From NCBI GenBank assembly GCA_964540905.1, contig CAZIOS010000053.1:1-5887 (forward strand): a stretch of DNA of 5,887 bases, read 5' to 3'. The notes beneath the pieces are model-generated. The model was not told the origin of the DNA. It searched no databases and saw only the letters and a program-made list of their open reading frames with translations. This document shows positions 1-5,744 of the stretch, piece by piece (position 1 is the stretch's first letter; each line of letters starts with the position of its first letter). The position numbers and the translations under genes are program-made. The stretch is from VAYN01 sp964540905. Its GTDB lineage: Bacteria; Actinomycetota; Thermoleophilia; Solirubrobacterales; 70-9.

Positions 1-117
1 GGCCATGTTCCGCCCCCCCCCCCCCGTCTAATTCACTCCCCCCCTTACACACCCCCCCCCCCCCCCGGGCTCGCCCCCCCCCCCCCCCCCTGGGGGGGGG
101 GGGGGGGGGGGGGGGGG
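1..117. repeat. C/G homopolymer low-complexity tract, probable artefact
   Basis: The tract consists of C runs (13-25, 38-44, 52-66, 74-90) followed by one T and a 26-base G run (92-117), with short unrelated bits between. No gene or structured element is visible. Runs this long and clean at a window edge are typical of sequencing or assembly failure, for example poly-G tails of two-colour chemistry or consensus collapse at a repeat. The G run joins a copy of the palindromic element exactly where the better copy has a G-rich arm (478-498 read on the minus strand). The true sequence here was therefore probably that arm, and the contig broke inside a repeat. A real G-tract is possible but less likely. 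Confidence 0.7.
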
Positions 118-200
118 TTCCGCTTAACTTTTTTGTGGATCGTGGCTGGCCGTCCGAGGTGGGGAGTGCCAAAAAAGTACAAGACGCTTCACCCCCACCC
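114..200 (+). repeat. Palindromic element, copy A (left arm probably corrupted)
   Basis: In element orientation the order is a GGGGTTCCGCTTA flank, ACTTTTTTG (127-135), a 34-nt core (136-169), CAAAAAAGT (170-178), then ACAAGACGC and a C-rich flank to about 200. Positions 114-135 are the perfect reverse complement of 461-482. Positions 168-200 match the reverse complement of 396-428 at 31 of 33 positions. The core does not match the core of copy B (about 10 of 34 positions, near chance), although the lengths are identical. The two T6/A6 tracts begin 42 bp apart, close to four helical turns. The outer left arm is lost in the G run ending at 117. I do not recognise the family. It could be a dispersed extragenic palindrome, a paired protein-binding site, or an RNA hairpin with a 34-nt loop. 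Confidence 0.6.
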
Positions 201-384
201 AGCCCGCCCCGGCGCTTCGGGCAGCATCCACTCTCACTAAATCGGTGGAGACGGTCGCATCCCACGGCTACTCAGCAAGTACGGGCAGTTCGGGGAGCCG
301 CATAGTTCCTGACTCTTGGCAGTTCACTCCCAGGCCGATCCCGCAGCGGTTGGACCAGTCACTCAGAGCACCCTCCGAAGCCGA
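201..384. other. Non-coding spacer between the two palindromic copies, nothing recognised
   Basis: Together with its flanks this belongs to a stretch of nearly 500 bases without a supported gene. I looked for tRNA T-loop and acceptor patterns on both strands, for protein-like frames and for ribosome binding sites, and found none. A plus-strand open frame starts at 316 but has low-complexity Ser/Arg/Pro composition and runs through the opposite strand of the protease gene, so it is a codon-bias shadow. The stretch is slightly less GC-rich than the genes, which fits intergenic DNA. Confidence 0.5.
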
Positions 385-498
385 GTAGAGGGTCCGGGTA
401 GGGGTGGAGCGTCTTGTACTTTTTTGGCGGCACGCGATCTGGGACCACCGCGTCCGATGTCAAAAAAGTTAAGCGGAACCCCTACCCGGACCCTCTAC
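385..498 (-). repeat. Palindromic element, copy B (complete, 114 nt, inverted relative to copy A)
   Basis: The outermost arms 385-405 and 478-498 are perfect 21-bp reverse complements. Inside them lie unequal arm segments (12 nt at 406-417, 8 nt at 470-477), then the 9-bp inverted pair ACTTTTTTG (418-426) and CAAAAAAGT (461-469) around a 34-nt core (427-460). The unequal segments give the element a direction: on the minus strand it reads TCCGCTTA first and ACAAGACGC last, as copy A does on the plus strand. The core contains a short ACGCG/CGCGT stem (432-436 with 449-453). The outer arm overlaps the TAG stop (495-497) of the M50 protease gene. It could act as a 3' stabilising or terminating structure for that gene. 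However, each T6 tract lacks the adjacent GC hairpin of a classical terminator, so that role is unproven. Confidence 0.65.
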
Positions 499-1661
499 CC
501 CGCCCTGGAAGTAGCGTCCCTGAGAGCACGCCCCACTTGCTCCACAGTGATCACCCCGGATAGCCGTCCTTCGGAGTCCACAGCCATCAGCGCCCCGAGT
601 TTCCGCAGGTTCTGGTTACTGAGCAACGCATCCAACGGCGTGTCGTCGCGGATGAAGAGCCCCTGGTCGGGATCGATCAGATCGGAGACGTGCGAGCTGG
701 CGCGGGAGATCTCGGGGACCTCGTCGGCCCTGTCGCGATCGAGCAGGCCGAGGAAGCGGTGGGCCGCGTCAACCACCGGGAACCAGGGCCAGCGGTAGCG
801 CAGGAAGTACTCGTCGAGCGCCTTCTCGATGCTGATGTCGCCGGGGATCGCAACCGGTTCGCGGTCCATCACGTCGGCGACGCGGACGCTGCCGATGCGG
901 CTGCTGAGCGCGGTCTGCATCGCGGCGCCGCGGGCGGAGCCGTTGATCACCATCCCGATCAGCGCCAGCCAGACGCCGCCGAAGATGTCGCCGGTGAAGA
1001 TCAGCGCCAGGCCGGCGGCGACGAAGAGGTAGCCGAAGACGCGGCCGAGGTTGGCGGCGAAGCGGGTCGCCGCGTTGCGGTCGCCGGTCTTGCGCCAGGC
1101 GATCGCCCGGGCGACGCGGCCGCCGTCCATCGGGAAGGCGGGCAGCAGGTTGAAGATCAGCACCAGCAGGTTGATGAAGGCCAGCCAGGCGAGCATCGCC
1201 ATCACGCCGGAGACGCCCGAGCTCGATTCGATCGCGGCGTCCTTGAAATCGGTCGCGCCGACCGTGGCGATGCCGGCGAGGCTGAGGAGGACTACGATCG
1301 CCAGCGTCACCGCCGGCCCCGCCAGCGCCACCTTCGCTTCGGTGCTGGGGCTGTCGGCTTCGCGGTCCATCCGCGCCATGCCGCCGAAAATCCAGAGCTG
1401 GATGCCGGAGATGCCGATCCCGTTGCGCCTCGCCACCGCCGCGTGGCCGAGCTCGTGCAGCAGGATCGAGCCGAAGAAGCCGATCGCGCTGAGCACGGCC
1501 AGGGCGAAGGGAGTCGTGGCCGAACTCGATTCCCCCAGCAACCGGCCGTAGAACTGGGCCATGTAGATGATGACCAGGAAGAGGACGATGAACCAGGACC
1601 AATCGACCGAGATTCTGATCCCGCGAACGTGGAAAAGCGTTATCGAGCCGCCGCCGAGCAT
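495..1661 (-). CDS. Site-2 protease family (M50) zinc metalloprotease with tandem CBS domains
   Basis: This is a 388-residue intramembrane protease of the M50 family, the group that cleaves transmembrane substrates in regulated intramembrane proteolysis. The zinc motif HELGH is at residues 69-73, in a hydrophobic segment ending GSILLHELGH. The second conserved motif, NLLPAFPMDGGR (171-182), supplies the NxxPxxPxDG signature with Asp179 as the expected third zinc ligand. Hydrophobic segments lie near 21-34, 52-75, 113-133, 152-175 and 205-240. Two CBS domains follow (about 259-311 and 323-382), as in Rip3-type members, and may sense nucleotides or regulate access. I chose the ATG at 1661 because homology-like sequence (LFHVRGIRISVDWSWF) begins right after it. 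Upstream codons are Ser/Arg-rich, overlap the divergent gene, and offer no better start. TACCAT (1673-1668, minus strand) lies 6 nt before the start and no Shine-Dalgarno sequence is seen, so the mRNA may be leaderless. The TAG stop lies inside palindromic copy B. The substrate is unknown. Confidence 0.9.
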   Translation of the reverse strand: MLGGGSITLFHVRGIRISVDWSWFIVLFLVIIYMAQFYGRLLGESSSATTPFALAVLSAIGFFGSILLHELGHAAVARRNGIGISGIQLWIFGGMARMDREADSPSTEAKVALAGPAVTLAIVVLLSLAGIATVGATDFKDAAIESSSGVSGVMAMLAWLAFINLLVLIFNLLPAFPMDGGRVARAIAWRKTGDRNAATRFAANLGRVFGYLFVAAGLALIFTGDIFGGVWLALIGMVINGSARGAAMQTALSSRIGSVRVADVMDREPVAIPGDISIEKALDEYFLRYRWPWFPVVDAAHRFLGLLDRDRADEVPEISRASSHVSDLIDPDQGLFIRDDTPLDALLSNQNLRKLGALMAVDSEGRLSGVITVEQVGRALRDATSRAG

Positions 1662-1695
1662 CTGCCAATGGTAAGTGGGTAGCTTCTCCGGCTCG
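1662..1695. promoter_or_regulatory. 34-bp divergent intergenic region with two candidate leaderless promoters
   Basis: The protease and peptidase genes start back to back across this gap. TANNNT-type -10 candidates occur at 1680-1685 (TAGCTT, plus strand, 10 nt before the ATG at 1696) and 1673-1668 (TACCAT, minus strand, 6 nt before the ATG at 1661). Neither start has a convincing Shine-Dalgarno sequence at normal spacing. Any -35 elements would lie inside the opposing coding regions, so the two promoters would overlap and could interfere with each other. These are weak motifs read by eye. Confidence 0.4.
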
Positions 1696-2871
1696 ATGGC
1701 GAGCGAACAGGACTGGCTGCGGGCCAGGCTCGAGGAACTGGAGCGGATCGACCGCCCCTCGGCCTCAGAGGGCGAGCGCGAGGCCGCCGAGTGGCTCGTC
1801 GACCGCTTCGCCGAGCTCGGCGCCGAGGCGCGAATCGAGGCCGAGCCGGCGCACGGCACCTACTGGTGGCCGCTGGGGATCGGCGCCGGCCTCGGCGCGC
1901 TCGGTGCGGTCGCGGCGCTGCGGGGTCGCCGCCGGCTCGGAGCCGTCCTCGGCGCGCTCGGTGCCGCCGGCATCGCCGACGACTTCCCGCCCGCCCGGCG
2001 GCGCCTGCGGCGGCCGCTGCCGCAGCGGACCACCTACAACGTCGTCTGCGAGCTCGGCGACCCGGCGGCCGAGCGCACCGTCGTCCTCATCGCCCACCAC
2101 GACGCCGCCCACTCCGGCCTCGTCTTCCACCCCGGGATCCCGCCGCTCGCCGACCGCCTCGGGCTGATCGAGCGCGCCGACACCTCGCCGCCGCTGATGG
2201 CGCCGGTGGTGGGCGGGCCGCTGCTGGCGGCGCTGGGAGCGCTCAGCGGGCGGCGACCGCTCGCCAAGCTCGGCCTCCTGCTCAGCGCCGGCTCGGCCGC
2301 GGCGATGGTCGACATCGGCCTGCGCAAGGCGGTGCCAGGCGCCAACGACAACGGCACCTCGGTGGTGGCGCTGCTGGCACTGGCGCGGCGGCTACGCGAG
2401 GAGCCGCCCGTGGGGATCCGGGTGATCCTGCTCTCGACCGGCTCCGAGGAGTCCTTCAGCGAGGGCATGAAGGCCTTCGGCGAGCGCCACTTCCCGGCGC
2501 TGCCGCGCGAAAGCACCTTCTTCCTCTGTCTCGAGTCGATCGGCTCGCCCCACCTGCTGGTGCTGCGCGGCGAGGGCTTCCTGAAGATGCACGAGTACCC
2601 GCCGCGGGCGCTGGCCCTCATCGACGGGCTCGCCGCAGAGCTCGACATCTGGCTCTACCCCAACCTGCGCCTGCACAACGGCACCGACGGGCTCGAGCCG
2701 CTGGCCGCCGGTTACGAGACCGCGGTCCTCGCCGGCTGCACCGATCTCAAGCAGCCGGCCAACTACCACTGGCCCAACGACCTCGCCGCAAACGTCGACT
2801 TCGGCACGGTCGCCGACGGCGTCCGCCTGGCCGAGGCCACCATCCGTCGCCTCGGCGAGCGGTGGCTCTGA
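1696..2871 (+). CDS. M28-family zinc peptidase, membrane-associated
   Basis: This 391-residue protein has the M28 (aminopeptidase Y/transferrin-receptor-like) metal-site order. The sites are HxD in LIAHHDAAHSG (His134, Asp136), the bridging Asp218 in PGANDNGTS, the Glu251-Glu252 pair in STGSEES (general base and ligand), a Glu280 in CLESIGS where family members usually have Asp, and His358 in NYHWPND. Two Ala/Gly/Leu-rich hydrophobic stretches (about 58-97 and 167-208) with short Arg-rich turns look like membrane hairpins. One precedes the HxD motif and the other is inserted between HxD and Asp218, which is unusual for soluble M28 enzymes. There is no signal peptide. I chose the ATG at 1696 over the in-frame GTG at 1675, which would lie only 13 bp from the divergent start and add a poor Gly/Ser leader. 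The gene is divergent to the M50 protease and ends 54 bp before sdhA. The family is clear; whether it acts on peptides, and on which side of the membrane, is not. Confidence 0.85.
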   Translation: MASEQDWLRARLEELERIDRPSASEGEREAAEWLVDRFAELGAEARIEAEPAHGTYWWPLGIGAGLGALGAVAALRGRRRLGAVLGALGAAGIADDFPPARRRLRRPLPQRTTYNVVCELGDPAAERTVVLIAHHDAAHSGLVFHPGIPPLADRLGLIERADTSPPLMAPVVGGPLLAALGALSGRRPLAKLGLLLSAGSAAAMVDIGLRKAVPGANDNGTSVVALLALARRLREEPPVGIRVILLSTGSEESFSEGMKAFGERHFPALPRESTFFLCLESIGSPHLLVLRGEGFLKMHEYPPRALALIDGLAAELDIWLYPNLRLHNGTDGLEPLAAGYETAVLAGCTDLKQPANYHWPNDLAANVDFGTVADGVRLAEATIRRLGERWL

Positions 2872-2925
2872 GCGCAATCAATCCCGACTGCGAACTCGGA
2901 TTTCGGCTCTATAGGGTTTGCGCTC
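2872..2925 (+). promoter_or_regulatory. Candidate leaderless promoter of the sdhAB operon
   Basis: This 54-bp gap is the most AT-rich stretch between genes on the right side of the window. TAGGGT (2912-2917), within CTATAGGGTTTG, fits the TANNNT -10 pattern. It places transcription initiation at or next to the GTG start at 2926, 8 nt downstream. No clear -35 is seen 17-18 bp upstream (TGCGAA at 2889-2894 is weak). The only possible Shine-Dalgarno sequence is AGGG at 2913-2916, inside the -10 candidate. No terminator hairpin for the upstream peptidase gene is apparent. Confidence 0.45.
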
Positions 2926-4614
2926 GTGCCATCCCATGACGTTCTCGTAATCGGCGCCGGCCTCGCCGGTCAGCGCGCCGCCCTCGCCGCCGCCGAGGAA
3001 GGCGTATCGGTCGGGATCGTCAGCAAGGTCCACCCGGTGCGCTCGCACTCCAACGCCGCCCAGGGCGGGATCAACGCGGCGCTCAACCCCGGCGACTCCT
3101 GGGAGTCGCACGCCTTCGACACGATCAAGGGCTCCGACTACCTCGGCGACCAGGACGCGATCGAAATCATGACCCGCGAGGCGCCGGAGGAGATCCTTCA
3201 CCTCGAGCACCTCGGCGTCACCTTCCACCGCAACGAGGAGGGCAAGCTCGGCACCCGCGCCTTCGGCGGCGCCTCCGCCGCCCGCACCTACTACGTCGCC
3301 GACATCACCGGCCAGGCGATCATGCACGTGCTCTACGAGCAGCTGATGAAATATTCCGAGCAGGTCGCCCGCTACGAGGAGTGGTTCTCGACGGCGCTGG
3401 CGATCGACGAGGACGGCGAGTGCTGCGGCGTCGTCACCCGCAACGTCGCCGACGGCTCGATGGAGCTGTTCCAGGCGAAGTCGGTGATCCTCGCCTGCGG
3501 CGGCAACGGCCAGGTCTGGAAGCCGACCACCAACGCCTTGATCTGCACCGGCGACGGGATCGCGATGGCCTACCGGGTCGGGGCGAAGCTGATGGACATG
3601 GAGATGATCCAGTACCACCCGACGACGCTGGCGGGCAAGGGCTTCCTGATCACCGAGGGCGCCCGCGGCGAGGGCGCGCACCTGCTCAATGCCAAGGGCG
3701 AAAGGTTCATGGAGCGCTACGCGCCGAACAAGATGGAGCTGGCCTCGCGCGACGTCGTCTCCCGCGCCGAGCAGACCGAGATCGACGAGGGGCGCGGCTT
3801 CCCCGACGGCACCGTCGCCCTCGACATCACCGTGGTGCCGAAAAAGCGCGTGCACGAGGCGCTGCGCGAGATCGTCCTCGTCGGCCGTGACTTCGCCGGC
3901 GTCGACATCACCCGCGAACCGATCCACATCAAGCCCGGCAACCACTACACGATGGGCGGCGTCAAGACCGACGTCGACGGCCGCACCGACATCCCGGGCC
4001 TCTACTCGGCCGGCGAGACCGCCTGCGTCTCCGTCCACGGCGGCAACCGGCTCGGCGCCAACTCGCTGCTCGACACGCTGATCTTCGGCCGCCGCTCCGG
4101 CGCCGACGCCGCCGCCCGCGCCAAGCGGATCGAGGGCTCGCGCCCGTCGCGCCAGGTGCTGGAGCAGGAGGACGCGATGATCGCCGAGATCAACTCGCGT
4201 GAGAAGGGCTCCGGCCGCCGCGTCTCCGAGATCAAGCTCGAGCTGGGCCAGACGATGGACGCCAAGGTCGCCGTCTTCCGCGACGAGGCCGGGATCGCCG
4301 AAGCGCTGGAGACCGTGCGCCGGCTCAAGGAGGAGGCGAAGTCGGCCTACATCGACGACCACGGCAGCGTCTTCAACCAGGACCTGCTGGGCGCGATCGA
4401 GCTCGGCTACATGCTCGACAACGCCGAGTGCACCTGCGTCGCCGCGCTCGAGCGCAGGGAGAGCCGCGGCGCCCAGTACCGGACCGACTTCCCCGAGCGC
4501 AACGACGACGAGTGGCTCAAACACATCGACCTCGAGCAGACCGACGACGGGCCCGAGATCTCTTACTCCGAGGTGACCATCACCCAGTGGGAACCGGAAG
4601 CGAGGACTTACTGA
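2926..4614 (+). CDS. sdhA: Succinate dehydrogenase/fumarate reductase flavoprotein subunit
   Basis: This is the 562-residue catalytic subunit that interconverts succinate and fumarate on a covalently bound FAD, in the TCA cycle and respiratory chain. The FAD dinucleotide fold starts at residue 8 with GAGLAG (10-15). His41 in RSHSNAAQGG matches the histidine that carries 8-alpha-linked FAD in SdhA/FrdA. Active-site motifs are present: QYHPTTL (229-235, His231), TEGARGEGA (243-251, Arg247 as the expected proton-shuttle arginine), HYTMGGV (340-346) and GNRLGANSLLD (373-383, Arg375). The C-terminal helical domain (about 430-562) includes the Tyr/Arg-rich GAQYRTDFPERND segment. The start is GTG; the motif-bearing sequence begins within a few residues of it and no upstream start is plausible. 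The length is slightly below the 570-600 usual for bacterial SdhA. Its TGA overlaps the ATG of sdhB by one base, so the two are translationally coupled. Sequence alone cannot say whether succinate oxidation or fumarate reduction dominates. Confidence 0.96.
   Translation: MPSHDVLVIGAGLAGQRAALAAAEEGVSVGIVSKVHPVRSHSNAAQGGINAALNPGDSWESHAFDTIKGSDYLGDQDAIEIMTREAPEEILHLEHLGVTFHRNEEGKLGTRAFGGASAARTYYVADITGQAIMHVLYEQLMKYSEQVARYEEWFSTALAIDEDGECCGVVTRNVADGSMELFQAKSVILACGGNGQVWKPTTNALICTGDGIAMAYRVGAKLMDMEMIQYHPTTLAGKGFLITEGARGEGAHLLNAKGERFMERYAPNKMELASRDVVSRAEQTEIDEGRGFPDGTVALDITVVPKKRVHEALREIVLVGRDFAGVDITREPIHIKPGNHYTMGGVKTDVDGRTDIPGLYSAGETACVSVHGGNRLGANSLLDTLIFGRRSGADAAARAKRIEGSRPSRQVLEQEDAMIAEINSREKGSGRRVSEIKLELGQTMDAKVAVFRDEAGIAEALETVRRLKEEAKSAYIDDHGSVFNQDLLGAIELGYMLDNAECTCVAALERRESRGAQYRTDFPERNDDEWLKHIDLEQTDDGPEISYSEVTITQWEPEARTY
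4602..4606 (+). promoter_or_regulatory. Ribosome binding site of sdhB
   Basis: GAGGA lies 7 nt before the ATG at 4614, inside the last codons of sdhA. It fixes this ATG as the start over in-frame upstream codons, which only encode Arg-rich shadow sequence. The contrast with the first gene of the operon, which lacks such a site, fits leaderless initiation at sdhA and re-initiation at internal genes. Confidence 0.7.
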
Positions 4615-5744
4615 TGGCCGAGTACACGATCAAAGTCCGCAGATTTCAACCCGAGAGCGGCGAGGGGCCCTACTGGGAGGAGTTCGGCGTCGAGCTGGAG
4701 CCGTCGCTGTCGGTGCTCGACGCGCTGCTGCAGACGAAGGACCGCGAGGACGGCTCGCTCGCCGTCCGCTGCTCCTGCCGGGCCGCGATCTGCGGCTCCT
4801 GCGGGATGAAGATCAACGGCCAGTCCGGGCTCGGCTGCAAGACCCAGATCGGCGAGGCACAAGAAAGAGCCGACAAGGTGGCGAGCGCCGCCGGCGAGCC
4901 GGTCGCGGCCACGCCCATCGTGATCGAGCCGATGGGCAACATGCCGGTGGTCAAGGACCTGGTCACCGACATGGAGTCGACCCACTGGACCAAGATCCGC
5001 CGCGTCACCCCCTGGCTCCTCCCCCACGGCGAGCCGCCCGAGCGCGAGTACATCGTCGAGCCGGAATCGATGATCGACATCACCCAGTCGATGGCCTGCA
5101 TCCAGTGCGGCGCCTGCGTCTCCTCCTGTCTCTCGATGGAAGCCGACCCCGACTTCATCGGCCCGGCGGCGCTGGCCAAGGCCTACCGCTTCGTCGGCGA
5201 CCCGCGCGACGCCGAGACCGTCGAGCGCCTCCACGACCTCGCCGAGGACCCGCACGGGATCTACGACTGCACCCACTGCTTCAGCTGCGTCGACGCCTGC
5301 CCCAAGGACGTGGCGCCGATGGACCAGATCATGCGCCTGCGCCGCAGGGCCGGCGAAGAGGGGATCGAGGACCCCAACAGCGGCCACGACCATGAGATCG
5401 CCTTCGTCAAGATCATCGAGAAGAAGGGGACCCTGGACGAGTCGCTGCTGCTGCAGGAGTCGTTCGCGCCGGGCCTCAAAGGCAAGCTGAAACCGAGCAA
5501 ACGGGCGATCAAGGAAATGCTCGGCTCGATTCCGACCGCGATCCGTGGCATCAGAACGGGCAAGATGCGCTCGCTCTCGAAGCTGATCCCGGGCATCCAC
5601 CACAAGCTCCCCGACGGTGCCCAGGACGAGGTCAAGGCGATCTACAGGCACGCCGAGGAGCACAACGAGGAATTCAACCTGTACATCAAGGGCGACGAGG
5701 GCGAGCTCGCCGAGATCGAGGCCGAGGAGGCTGCAAATGGCTGA
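4614..5744 (+). CDS. sdhB: Succinate dehydrogenase/fumarate reductase iron-sulfur subunit, type E-like with C-terminal extension
   Basis: This 376-residue electron-transfer subunit carries electrons from SdhA flavin toward quinone. The N-terminal ferredoxin domain has a [2Fe-2S] site, Cys55, Cys60, Cys63 and Cys75 (CRAAICGSCG...GC), with an additional Cys53 just before it. The C-terminal domain has CIQCGACVSSC (Cys162, 165, 168, 172) and CTHCFSCVDACP (Cys219, 222, 225, 229). Classical SdhB has C-x5-C-x3-CP in the last motif and makes a [3Fe-4S] centre. Here Cys222 completes CxxCxxCxxxCP, so two [4Fe-4S] clusters are expected, as described for the archaeal and epsilonproteobacterial type E enzymes. 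About 147 residues follow the last cysteine, where classical SdhB has about 20. This tail is basic near 286-330, has no cysteines, and ends in an acidic stretch (360-372). The gene overlaps sdhA by 1 nt and the CCG-domain gene by 8 nt. Confidence 0.95.
   Translation: MAEYTIKVRRFQPESGEGPYWEEFGVELEPSLSVLDALLQTKDREDGSLAVRCSCRAAICGSCGMKINGQSGLGCKTQIGEAQERADKVASAAGEPVAATPIVIEPMGNMPVVKDLVTDMESTHWTKIRRVTPWLLPHGEPPEREYIVEPESMIDITQSMACIQCGACVSSCLSMEADPDFIGPAALAKAYRFVGDPRDAETVERLHDLAEDPHGIYDCTHCFSCVDACPKDVAPMDQIMRLRRRAGEEGIEDPNSGHDHEIAFVKIIEKKGTLDESLLLQESFAPGLKGKLKPSKRAIKEMLGSIPTAIRGIRTGKMRSLSKLIPGIHHKLPDGAQDEVKAIYRHAEEHNEEFNLYIKGDEGELAEIEAEEAANG
5724..5730 (+). promoter_or_regulatory. Ribosome binding site of the CCG-domain gene
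   Basis: GAGGAGG lies 6 nt before the ATG at 5737 and inside the acidic Glu-Glu codons of the sdhB tail. It is the strongest Shine-Dalgarno sequence in the window. It sets the start of the downstream gene within the sdhB reading frame, before the sdhB stop. Confidence 0.75.

Noticed and set aside
280..375. Possible tRNA around GTTCACTCCCAG and the later GGTTGGACCA
   Set aside because: The T-loop lacks the conserved A58, and no matching acceptor stem or anticodon arm could be folded on either strand.
385..498. Copy B read as a simple rho-independent terminator
   Set aside because: The outer arms are separated by 72 nt and no compact GC hairpin directly precedes a T run on either strand. A looser 3'-end role remains possible.
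114..498. CRISPR array or integron attC array
   Set aside because: There are only two units, in opposite orientation, with about 200 nt between them. No cas or integrase gene is present and no regular repeat-spacer periodicity is seen.
690..1682. 330-codon plus-strand frame opposite the M50 protease
   Set aside because: It is Asp/Glu/Arg/Ala/Gly-rich shadow sequence with no recognisable domain. The minus strand carries HELGH, NxxPxxPxDG and CBS domains.
1662..1859. Upstream extension of the M50 protease to the ATG at 1859
   Set aside because: The 66 extra residues are Ser/Arg/Ala-rich and antisense to the conserved N-terminal region of the M28 gene. Family-like sequence starts at 1661.
2878..4524. 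548-codon open frame on the minus strand opposite sdhA
   Set aside because: Its composition is Val/Ala/Gly/Asp/Leu-rich with no family motif. It mirrors the third-position G/C bias of sdhA, whose catalytic motifs are all intact on the plus strand.
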